Of a stretch of 64,000 bases of DNA, positions 34,667 through 42,275 are shown piece by piece. The position numbers and the translations under genes were made by a program. Positions within the stretch are counted from its first letter, which is position 1. Each line of letters opens with the position of its first letter. The notes under the pieces were generated by a model. The model was given only the letters and a program-made list of their open reading frames with translations, did not search any database and had not been told where the DNA came from. Source of the stretch: Hymenobacter sp. BT188 (GTDB lineage Bacteria; Bacteroidota; Bacteroidia; Cytophagales; Hymenobacteraceae); the NCBI RefSeq assembly GCF_014333585.1, contig NZ_JACSCW010000004.1, positions 372,001 through 436,000 of the forward strand, read 5' to 3'.

Positions 34667-35716
34667 GTCGGTGAACGTCCGTTTTCCCAGCCCAAAATAA
34701 GCCCACACCAAACTTCGAGCGTACACGCCGGGGCGCTCCGACACCCGTAAGTGAGGTCGGGCTGCCATTCGCTGCTGCCGCCAATAGGTACGGTTTTTAA
34801 AAAAATCACGATGCGCCCGCAGCACGGCACGTGCATCAGCAAAGGCGCCTTGAGCCAGCATACGTAAGGCCGCAATCCAGTCCAAACCAATTCGCTGGAT
34901 AAAAATGCCCCCCAACTCACTCTGGGGGGCATTTTTGTATAACAGAGCTAAGCCGTTGCGAAAGTTGAGATAAGTTTTGCGGGGGTTGGACTTGTGCAAC
35001 GTGCCGCCGCCCACGTGGTACACCGTGCTGCTGCCTTCATACCATACTTCGTAGCCCGCATTCCAGAAACGCCAGCACAGGTCAATTTCCTCCATGTGGG
35101 CAAAAAAAGCTGTTTCCAGTCCACCCAGCGCATGCCAGGCACTGGCCCGCACTACCATGCAGGCGCCACTGGCCCAGGCTACGGGGCGAGCGTCGTTATA
35201 CTGGCCGTGGTCGGTTTCGAGGGTTTCGAACAAACGGCCCCGACAGAAAGGATAGCCTAAGCGGTCGAGGTAGCCACCGCCGGCACCCGCGTATTCAAAC
35301 TGCGTAGGTGCGGCATGAGCAAGTAGCTTGGGCTGGCAAGCGGCCACCGCAGGCTGCCGATCCAGCAGCGCCACCAAGGGCTGCAGCCAGCCCGGCGTTA
35401 CGGCTACATCAGAATTAAGCAGAACGTAGTAAGTGGCATCGAGCTGAGTTAAAGCCTGGTTATAGCCAGCACAAAAACCCAGATTTTCAGGATGCTGGAT
35501 AACTTCAACACTCGGAAAAAAGCCCCCCAGCAGTTCCACCGAGTCGTCGGTGGAGGCATTATCAACTACCACCACGCGGGCACCATCGGAGTGGGCCAGC
35601 ACGGTGGGCAAAAAAGTGCGCAGCAGCTCGCGGCCATTCCAGTTAAGAATAACGACGGCTACGTGCGGGAGCGAAAGGGTAGGTGACGCGAAAGGATCAG
35701 AGGCCAAAATTGCCAA
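34589..35716 (-). CDS. Glycosyltransferase family 2 protein
   Basis: The 375-residue GT-A protein begins VAVVILNWNGRELLRTFL, followed by VVVDNASTDDSVELL and YYVLLNSDVAVTPGWLQPL (DxD-like metal site). GSGACMVVRASAWHALGGLE and EIDLCWRFWNAGYEVWYE (acceptor region) follow. This is the pattern of rhamnosyltransferase-like GT2 enzymes. The start is probably the TTG at 35716, overlapping the ybaB/ebfC-like gene by 20 nt; an in-frame TTG at 35707 is also possible. A 14-bp perfect hairpin made of the iterated motif lies inside the coding sequence at 34901-34936. Confidence 0.82.
   Translation of the reverse strand: MAILASDPFASPTLSLPHVAVVILNWNGRELLRTFLPTVLAHSDGARVVVVDNASTDDSVELLGGFFPSVEVIQHPENLGFCAGYNQALTQLDATYYVLLNSDVAVTPGWLQPLVALLDRQPAVAACQPKLLAHAAPTQFEYAGAGGGYLDRLGYPFCRGRLFETLETDHGQYNDARPVAWASGACMVVRASAWHALGGLETAFFAHMEEIDLCWRFWNAGYEVWYEGSSTVYHVGGGTLHKSNPRKTYLNFRNGLALLYKNAPQSELGGIFIQRIGLDWIAALRMLAQGAFADARAVLRAHRDFFKNRTYWRQQRMAARPHLRVSERPGVYARSLVWAYFGLGKRTFTDLQIPDGAPLPPQRAAHVHPESQRKV
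34901..34936. repeat. Terminator-like hairpin inside the GT2 coding sequence
   Basis: AAAAATGCCCCCCA (34901-34914) pairs exactly with TGGGGGGCATTTTT (34923-34936) around an 8-nt loop. It is identical in form to the window's intergenic terminators but is translated as part of the GT2 protein. Confidence 0.9.
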
Positions 35717-36032
35717 GGTCGAGGCCCGGAAGATTGGGCATCAAACCGGCCGTTTTGTTCTTAAGTTCTTCTTTCGCTTTCTCACTAACTTCATCGAGAG
35801 CCTTATTTACTGCCGCTACTACAAGGTCAGCCAGCATTTCCCGGTCTTGCGGATTGAGCAGCGACTCATCTATTTCCAGCTTCACCACATTGCGCTTGCC
35901 ATTGGCTGTAGCTTTCACCAAGCCCCCGCCGGACTCGGCCGTTGCGGTCAAAAACTGTACTTCATCCTGGGCCTGCTTCATCTTATCCTGAAGCTCTTTC
36001 ACTTTGCCCATCATGCCCATCATATCAAACAT
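35697..36032 (-). CDS. YbaB/EbfC family nucleoid-associated protein
   Basis: The 111-residue protein begins MFDMMGMMGKVKELQDKMKQAQDEV and contains VKATANGKRNVVKLEID and DLVVAAVNKALDEVSEKAKEEL. These are typical of YbaB/EbfC dimeric DNA-binding proteins. The C-terminal tail, LMPNLPGLDLGNFGL, is glycine-rich as in many members. In other bacteria it lies next to dnaX/recR; here it lies next to a GT2 gene instead. The GT2 start codon overlaps its 3' end. Confidence 0.9.
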   Translation of the reverse strand: MFDMMGMMGKVKELQDKMKQAQDEVQFLTATAESGGGLVKATANGKRNVVKLEIDESLLNPQDREMLADLVVAAVNKALDEVSEKAKEELKNKTAGLMPNLPGLDLGNFGL

Positions 36033-36272
36033 AAGCCAAAATAGTGCCCTGAGGGCGTTTAAATGAGGTTTTGAGAAGCTGACTAATACCTGCTTAAGCA
36101 GTGCAGTAGGTGCCGCACCTGGTTTTCACGGTGTCAGTGCAGAGGCAGCACCCAAAGCAGTTCGTGTACGACGACTGACAAGCAAAGGTACTTCGTTTGT
36201 CAATTTCAGTACCTGCTAGAGCAATTAAGTAGCTCAGACCTGAGTTATAGGGCTCACTATTTACTGCTTCGG

Positions 36273-38267
36273 CTAGCGTACGATGGTAATGGCGCCGTGC
36301 TGCACGAATGGCTTGCCTTCATCGGTGAGGGCCTCGAAGCGCCACGCGTACGCCCCAGGTACGGGTGCCCGCCCATTGATGCGCCCGTCCCAGGTCTGGG
36401 TACGGTTGGTGCCGCGAAACACTTCCTGGCCATTGCGGTCAATGATAACGAAAACAAATGTGCTCAGGAAACGCCCTTTTACTTCTAATACATCATTTAG
36501 TCCGTCGCCATTGGGTGAAAATGCTGTCGGCATTGCCAGGCGGGGCTGACGCGTAACATTCACTAGGTTAGAATAGCTGGCCGTAGCTAAGCCGCCCCCT
36601 GTAGCCTCAATGCGGTAGCGCACGGTGCTCTGATTAGTAGGAGGTTGAGTATCTACGTAGCTCAATCCGCTTACGGGGATGATATCGATGGTAGAGCCAT
36701 TAAGCGCCAGGCGTACCAGCTGATACTGCACCGGAATAGCGGCATCAGGACCTCCCAGCGGCGACCAGGTGAAGCGGGCTCCTTCGGACTGAGGGTCAAC
36801 GGCCAGTACTACGGGAGAAGCGGGGTTGCTATCGGCTGATATACTGCCGCAGGCATCGCGGCGGCGGGCAAGATAAACCGGTGGATTAGTAACGCTCAGG
36901 TTTTCGGGCGTGTCGCTGATTGTAGGTGCGTTTACCACGCCCAATTCAACAGCAGTAGGGGAAGCTCGCAGAAAGGTAAGTTCATTAGGCAACGGCTGGC
37001 CAACTGCATTAGTAGCGTATAACTCCACTTTATTGCTGAGCGTGAAGCCTGCTACCAGACGCGGGGGTTGCGGCGCAGTACCAGCTGCTGTCGTTACGGA
37101 TGCTTTGTTGGACCACGAAGCAGCCCGATCTACCAGAGCCACAACTTGATACGTATAGGTAGTACCACAACTCGCTGTGTTATCGAAGTATTCATGGGGG
37201 CCATTGCCAGGCAAGGTTGCTATAATTGTGGGATTCACTCCTGGCTCAGTTCGTTCTATTCGGAAAGTTCCGACTACAGGGTCGAGAGTTTTCCATTCGA
37301 GTTTATTGACTCCATTCGCTGACGTAGAAACCAGACTGATAGCATTAAATAAATTAACTGAGCAAACCAGAGGAGAAGCTGGCAAACCAGTAGTTAAGCC
37401 AGTACCGCAGGCCGAGGAGGGAAGGATACGATAGCAACCGGGCAGCGGGGCATTAAGCACAGTATAATCCCGCACGATACCGTTGCCGCTGATACGACTG
37501 GCAACGGTACGAAAACCGCCAGGTTCAGCCACCTGAACTTCATACTGAAACCCAGGTTGGATGTTATCGAAATCAAATACAATATTCTTATCGCGCACCT
37601 CAAGCTTCGTAAGTATAGGGCGGGATGAAGGCGCTGCTGCGGGCGTAAAGTTCTGTGTGCTACTGTTGCTGCACTGATTATTGCCTGCGTAGTTACCCGT
37701 TACCGTTACAGCCGTGACGCCTGCGGGAACGGAAAACGTGCGTGGCTGGCTTCTATCTACGTTAGGAAACACGTTGTTCCCAATCTTCACGGTGTAGAGG
37801 TTAGCCGTGTACGCTTGGTCAGTAATAGTTACCTGAACAACGTCGGCGGAGCACGAAGTAAGCGTGAAGGTGGGTGCTGGCGACGCCTTTACCTCAAGGC
37901 GTTTGGAGAAAATAATACCCGAAGCCCCAACGGCCTGGGGGGTGTTTTGAGTAATAACCACAAAGCCGCGAGTAGCGTCGGCGGCGCTAGGCGTATATAA
38001 AGCATTGGTTGAGAAGTCGGAGCCAGTGCAGGTGATAGCGGCCCCGGTGGCGTAGCGCACAACGCTCGGGTCGAGTTGCCGACCGCTATTATCTATGAGT
38101 CTTATTTCTCGGTCCGCGCACAAGGTCGATATTTCTGTACCTGAAGAAGCATCAACGATCTTAAAATCGGCCCCCGAGTTAGGCGTGTTCTCACAGGTTT
38201 GGGCGGGAGCCAGCGTAGCCAATAGCAACGCTGGAAGTAGAACAAAAAGACGATAGAAGTTTTTCAC
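36273..38267 (-). CDS. T9SS type B sorted protein with Fn3/Ig-like domains
   Basis: The 664-residue protein starts at GTG 38267 with signal peptide LLLATLAPAQT. Residues 45-430 contain repeated beta-rich Ig/Fn3-like stretches (VSLVSTSANGVNKLEWKTLDP, YEYQVVALVDRA). The C-terminal 85 residues (LAMPTAFSPNGDGLNDVLEV, FVIIDRNGQEVFRGTNRTQTWDG, VPGAYAWRFEALTDEGKPF) form the gliding motility-associated type B sorting domain. It is probably a surface-exposed exported protein. The 240-nt interval 36033-36272 and the 205-nt interval 38268-38472 hold no further gene that I can support. Confidence 0.8.
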   Translation of the reverse strand: MKNFYRLFVLLPALLLATLAPAQTCENTPNSGADFKIVDASSGTEISTLCADREIRLIDNSGRQLDPSVVRYATGAAITCTGSDFSTNALYTPSAADATRGFVVITQNTPQAVGASGIIFSKRLEVKASPAPTFTLTSCSADVVQVTITDQAYTANLYTVKIGNNVFPNVDRSQPRTFSVPAGVTAVTVTGNYAGNNQCSNSSTQNFTPAAAPSSRPILTKLEVRDKNIVFDFDNIQPGFQYEVQVAEPGGFRTVASRISGNGIVRDYTVLNAPLPGCYRILPSSACGTGLTTGLPASPLVCSVNLFNAISLVSTSANGVNKLEWKTLDPVVGTFRIERTEPGVNPTIIATLPGNGPHEYFDNTASCGTTYTYQVVALVDRAASWSNKASVTTAAGTAPQPPRLVAGFTLSNKVELYATNAVGQPLPNELTFLRASPTAVELGVVNAPTISDTPENLSVTNPPVYLARRRDACGSISADSNPASPVVLAVDPQSEGARFTWSPLGGPDAAIPVQYQLVRLALNGSTIDIIPVSGLSYVDTQPPTNQSTVRYRIEATGGGLATASYSNLVNVTRQPRLAMPTAFSPNGDGLNDVLEVKGRFLSTFVFVIIDRNGQEVFRGTNRTQTWDGRINGRAPVPGAYAWRFEALTDEGKPFVQHGAITIVR

Positions 38268-38472
38268 GAAGCTTATAACGTACCCAAGGGGTGTTTGCGT
38301 TTTCGGATGACTGAAAGTAAGAAGTTATGCCTGCATAAAAGCCTTTGCAAACTCCATCACTAATAAGTCAAGTTCCTGTATTGTTGAGAATTGAATAGGC
38401 TACCCTTAAGTAAAGAATATTTTTGCCAATGTAGGCTTTGTGAAGCCATACAGGCGAAAATGAGTGTCTTAA

Positions 38473-39960
38473 TTACGGCCATTCGTAGGTGCGAACGAAG
38501 GCGGCGGCGGCGTGCAAATCGGGGTACAGCACCCGGTCCCGACTTACGAAAGTTACTTTTTGCCGGAAATCCTCGACTATCTGTTCCAGCGCGGCTGAGG
38601 TTCGAGCCGGCCGTCGAAACGCTAGTGCTTGCGCGGCAGTCATTAGCTCGATACCCAAGAGCTGCTCTACGTTCTCGACCACGCGTCGGGCTTTGGTAGC
38701 CGCGTTGGCGCCCATGCTAACATGGTCCTCCTGCCCGTTGCTGCTCACAATACTATCGACGGAAGCGGGCGTGCAGAGTTGTTTGTTCTGACTCACGATG
38801 CCAGCCGCCGTGTACTGCGGAATCATGAGGCCAGAGTTTAGGCCCGGCTCTGCCACCAAGAAGGGCGGCAAACCTCTCTGCCCGCTGAGCAACTGGTATG
38901 TGCGACGCTCCGAAATGCCCCCCAACTCGGCTACGGCAATAGCCAGAAAATCCAGGGCCAAGGCCAGGGGCTGACCATGAAAATTGCCCCCTGAAAAAAT
39001 AGCATCGTCGGCAGGAAACACATTGGGGTTGTCAGTCACCGAGTTGCATTCTGTTTCCATCACCTGCGCCACGTAAGCGAAGGCGTCGCGGGAGGCACCG
39101 TGTACCTGCGGCTGGCAGCGGAGGGAGTAAGGATCCTGAACGGCAGCTTTGGGTTGATCCTGTAGCTCGCTGTTAGAAAGAAAGTTACGTATGCGCTCGG
39201 CTGCGGCCACTTGCCCGGCATGCGGCCGCAATTGGTGTAAGCGGGCATCAAAGGGTTGGTTTTGCCCCCCAAAGGCTTCCAGCGACAACGCACCAATCGC
39301 GTCGGCGGCGTTGGCCAGGCGTTGAGCGCGCAGGGTACAATGCACGCCGTATGCTAGCATGAACTGAGTGCCATTGAGTAGTGCCAGTCCTTCTTTTGCT
39401 TCCAACTCAATGGATGGCCAGCTAAACAAACTTAGGGCGTCGGCGGAGGCGAGGCGGTAGCCCTGGTAATTTACTTCTCCCAGGCCCAGCAACGGCAAAC
39501 ACAAGTGCGCCAAAGGTGCTAAGTCGCCGCTGGCCCCGAGGGAGCCCTGCTGATAAACCACCGGATACATCTCGCGATTATAAAAGTCGAGCAGGCGTTG
39601 CACCGTGGCCACTTGCACGCCACTATGCCCATAGCTTAGGCTCTGTGCTTTAAGCAAAAGCATTAGCCGGACTACCTCCTCGGGCACTTCGTCGCCGGTA
39701 CCACAGGCGTGCGACATCAGAAGATTGAGCTGGAGCTGGCGGCGTTGCTGGGGGGCAATTCCGGTGTTGCAAAGTGCCCCGAAACCAGTGTTGATGCCAT
39801 ATATTGGCGCGTCCGACTGCTCCAGCCGGTCGCGCAAATACTCATAGCAGGTGGCAACGCGGTGCCGGGCTTCGTCGCTCAATACAACTTTGGGTCGCTC
39901 GCGAAGCAGGTGCTCTAAGGTAGATAGACTGAGGTGGGTGGTCGGGTTGAGGGAGTACAT
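38473..39960 (-). CDS. hutH: Histidine ammonia-lyase
   Basis: The 495-residue enzyme converts histidine to urocanate. The MIO-forming Ala-Ser-Gly lies at residues 143-145 inside GSLGASGDLAPLAHL. Upstream, YGINTGFGALCNT carries the catalytic Tyr53 equivalent. The C-terminal NQEDHVSMGANAATKA stretch is also conserved. No hutU, hutI or hutG gene is next to it. The tyrosine/phenylalanine ammonia-lyase alternative is less likely, given the overall match to HAL. Confidence 0.9.
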   Translation of the reverse strand: MYSLNPTTHLSLSTLEHLLRERPKVVLSDEARHRVATCYEYLRDRLEQSDAPIYGINTGFGALCNTGIAPQQRRQLQLNLLMSHACGTGDEVPEEVVRLMLLLKAQSLSYGHSGVQVATVQRLLDFYNREMYPVVYQQGSLGASGDLAPLAHLCLPLLGLGEVNYQGYRLASADALSLFSWPSIELEAKEGLALLNGTQFMLAYGVHCTLRAQRLANAADAIGALSLEAFGGQNQPFDARLHQLRPHAGQVAAAERIRNFLSNSELQDQPKAAVQDPYSLRCQPQVHGASRDAFAYVAQVMETECNSVTDNPNVFPADDAIFSGGNFHGQPLALALDFLAIAVAELGGISERRTYQLLSGQRGLPPFLVAEPGLNSGLMIPQYTAAGIVSQNKQLCTPASVDSIVSSNGQEDHVSMGANAATKARRVVENVEQLLGIELMTAAQALAFRRPARTSAALEQIVEDFRQKVTFVSRDRVLYPDLHAAAAFVRTYEWP

Positions 39961-40041
39961 TCGGGGTGGGAGAAAGCCGATTGTGATGGGAGCGTTCGAT
40001 GTGAGGGCGGCGCTTCTAAAAACCGATTATCAAAGCTTTAC

Positions 40042-41445
40042 TTATTGACTCAGATTGCTCAATACGTCATCCAAAGCAAGCAGCTGCTCATGGCCAGTGC
40101 TCATATCTTTGAGCTTTAAAAGGTTTTGCGCCCGCTCCTCAGAGCCTTGCAGCAACACGTAAGGAATGCCTTTTTGGTCGGCGTATTTAAACTGCTTCAC
40201 CAGCTTGTCTGGGGTGTGGTACAGCTCACTCGGAATGCCCGCCGCTCGCAACTGACGCAAAACAGGCAGCACCGAGCGGCCCGCTTCTTCGTCAAAATTC
40301 ACCAACAGACAGCGCGTAGTGGTTGCTGCATTTGGCGGAAACAGGTTCAGCTCTTCCAGGCAATCATAAAGCCTGTCGACGCCGAAGCTGAAGCCTACGC
40401 CTGACACGCCCGGCAGCCCGAAAGCGCCCGTAAGGTTGTCGTAGCGCCCGCCGCCGGATACGCTGCCAATTTTGACGTTGTTGATCTTGATTTCAAAGAT
40501 GCAGCCGGTGTAGTAGGAAAGGCCGCGGGCCAGCGTGGGGTCAAATTCTACTTTGTCGAACTGCGTGAAGCCGAAGCTGGTGAGATAATCCTGTACCTCA
40601 CGTAAATCCTGTATACCCTTGTATGAAGGGCTGTTCGAACCTTCACTCTCCGACGGTAAGCTGGCCTTTTGGAAAGCAGCGTCCAACTTCTCCAGCTTTT
40701 CGCCATAGCTACCGGAGGTAGCCAAAAGCTCAAATAAGTGCTCCGATGCCTGGGCTGAAAAGCCGCGCTCAGCCAACTCTTTCTCTACGCCTTCGCGGCC
40801 GATTTTGTCCAGCTTATCGATGGCCACAAACAAATCTGACTCCTTGCCTTCGCCGCCCAGCGCCTCATAAATATTGCGCAGCACGCCCCGATGGTTGATT
40901 TTGATAGTGAAGTCGGTGAGCCCGATACCGTTTAGCACCTCACACATCATGAGCACAATCTCCGCTTCGCAGAGCAGCGAATCGGTGCCAACTACGTCGG
41001 CGTCGCACTGGTAGAATTCACGGTAGCGGCCGCGCTGCGGGCGGTCGGCGCGCCATACGGGCTGAATCTGGTAGCGTTTGAAAGGAAAGGTCAGCGTGCC
41101 ACGGTTCATTACCACGTAGCGGGCAAAAGGCACCGTCAGGTCGTAGCGCAGGCCTTTTTCGGCAATTTTGGGCAGGACTTTGCGGGTGCCCTCCGCAATA
41201 TCTTCCGGCGCGACATCTTTCAGGAAGTCGCCGGAGTTCAGCACTTTAAACAGCAGCTGGTCGCCTTCGTCGCCGTATTTGCCGGTGAGCACGGAGAGGT
41301 TTTCGAGCGTGGGCGTTTCGAGCGGGGCGTAGCCAAACAGCTCAAACGTACGGCGGATGACGCCAAAAATGTAGTTGCGGCGCGCCACCACGGCGGGGCC
41401 AAAGTCGCGGGTGCCTTTCGGAATGCTGGGTTTTTGGATACTCAT
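40042..41445 (-). CDS. hisS: Histidyl-tRNA synthetase
   Basis: The 467-residue class II synthetase has motif 1-like IPKGTRDFGPAVV, motif 2 FKRYQIQPVWRADRPQRGRYREFYQCDADVVG, the histidine-specific ARGLSYYTGCIFEI and LPGVSGVGFSFGVDRL (motif 3). A C-terminal anticodon-binding domain (LLVNFDEEAGRSVLPVLRQLR) follows. It attaches histidine to tRNA-His. The ATG at 41445 is preferred to the upstream M at 41502, because the family begins just after it. A -7 box lies at 41468-41475. Confidence 0.95.
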   Translation of the reverse strand: MSIQKPSIPKGTRDFGPAVVARRNYIFGVIRRTFELFGYAPLETPTLENLSVLTGKYGDEGDQLLFKVLNSGDFLKDVAPEDIAEGTRKVLPKIAEKGLRYDLTVPFARYVVMNRGTLTFPFKRYQIQPVWRADRPQRGRYREFYQCDADVVGTDSLLCEAEIVLMMCEVLNGIGLTDFTIKINHRGVLRNIYEALGGEGKESDLFVAIDKLDKIGREGVEKELAERGFSAQASEHLFELLATSGSYGEKLEKLDAAFQKASLPSESEGSNSPSYKGIQDLREVQDYLTSFGFTQFDKVEFDPTLARGLSYYTGCIFEIKINNVKIGSVSGGGRYDNLTGAFGLPGVSGVGFSFGVDRLYDCLEELNLFPPNAATTTRCLLVNFDEEAGRSVLPVLRQLRAAGIPSELYHTPDKLVKQFKYADQKGIPYVLLQGSEERAQNLLKLKDMSTGHEQLLALDDVLSNLSQ

Positions 41446-41467
41446 CGAATGCAGATCAATAGGGCTG

Positions 41468-41475
41468 CGAAGGTA
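41468..41475 (-). promoter_or_regulatory. -7 box TACCTTCG for hisS
   Basis: TACCTTCG on the minus strand is one mismatch from TAnnTTTG and sits about 23 nt before the hisS ATG. Confidence 0.5.
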
Positions 41476-41576
41476 ACAACGATTGGCCGCACGCTTCATC
41501 AACCCTATTACACAACTGCAAATACAGCTAAGGCAGTAAGCTGAGTGGTGGATGTAATTTCAACGGCTATTCACAG

Positions 41577-41612
41577 AAAAAGCCCCCCAATACGTTTGTG
41601 GGGGGCTTTTTT
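41577..41612. terminator. Intrinsic terminator with GCCCCCC arms
   Basis: AAAAAGCCCCCCAATAC...GTGGGGGGCTTTTTT pairs with one T-G step. It lies between the STAS-like gene stop (41626, minus) and the hisS upstream region. Confidence 0.85.
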
Positions 41613-41625
41613 ATTGCGTAAAAAG

Positions 41626-41967
41626 CTATTCGCTTACGCCCAGGTCAGCATCAAGTAAGGAGGCAACCATGAGGGGCTGGGAGGCGGCATCCAGGTGCAG
41701 AAAGTGGTGCTGCACTTCTTCCGGCACATGGCAAAGCACGAGCCGTCGCTCCTGGCAGCGCAGGTGATAGGCATAAGCCAGGAGCAATTCAATTGCCTCC
41801 GTTGGCATATGTTGCAGCAAGCTACAATCTACCCACACAGCCCGCTTGCTGCTTCGGCTGGCCCGAAATAGCGCCCTACTCAGTTTCTCCTCGTCGGGAG
41901 TATGCGAATCAGGAGCTAGGATTAGTAGGTAGCTTTCCGGTAATATTTCGCGATGTACATCAAGCAT
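41626..41967 (-). CDS. STAS-like domain protein
   Basis: The 113-residue soluble protein has SKRAVWVDCSLLQHMPTEAIELLLAYAYHL near the middle. This resembles the Asp/Ser-containing helix-loop of STAS (anti-anti-sigma) domains, though the phosphorylated Ser is not certain. No membrane segment is present. The ATG at 41967 is preferred to a GTG at 41994. Its partner is unknown. The 308-nt interval 41968-42275 holds a terminator and no gene. Confidence 0.45.
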   Translation of the reverse strand: MLDVHREILPESYLLILAPDSHTPDEEKLSRALFRASRSSKRAVWVDCSLLQHMPTEAIELLLAYAYHLRCQERRLVLCHVPEEVQHHFLHLDAASQPLMVASLLDADLGVSE

Positions 41968-42225
41968 ATTAATGTCAGACAGGGCAGCTATCACCGAGAG
42001 CCTAGCCAGTAGATATTAAGATTGATTCGGGGGCTTGCGGGTTAGGGCCAGCGTAGTTCCGACTTCGGTAAATAATCGAGTATTCTGCGGCTAATACGTA
42101 TTAATTGTACAAAAGCTGTCTTTTTGCACTTTTTTAATTGAAATAAAATGCAGCTACTATTACGGTCGATGAGCTGTACTGTAATTAATGAATTAGTAAG
42201 CTGATAAACAGTGTTTTACTGAAAC

Positions 42226-42264
42226 AAAAAAGCCGTGACGAATTATTCGTCACGGCTTCCTTTT
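42226..42264 (-). terminator. Intrinsic terminator after the TonB-dependent receptor-like gene
   Basis: AAGCCGTGACG (42230-42240) pairs with CGTCACGGCTT (42248-42258) around AATTATT. On the minus strand it follows the receptor stop at 42276 and runs into a T-run. Confidence 0.85.
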
Positions 42265-42275
42265 CTATTATAAAA

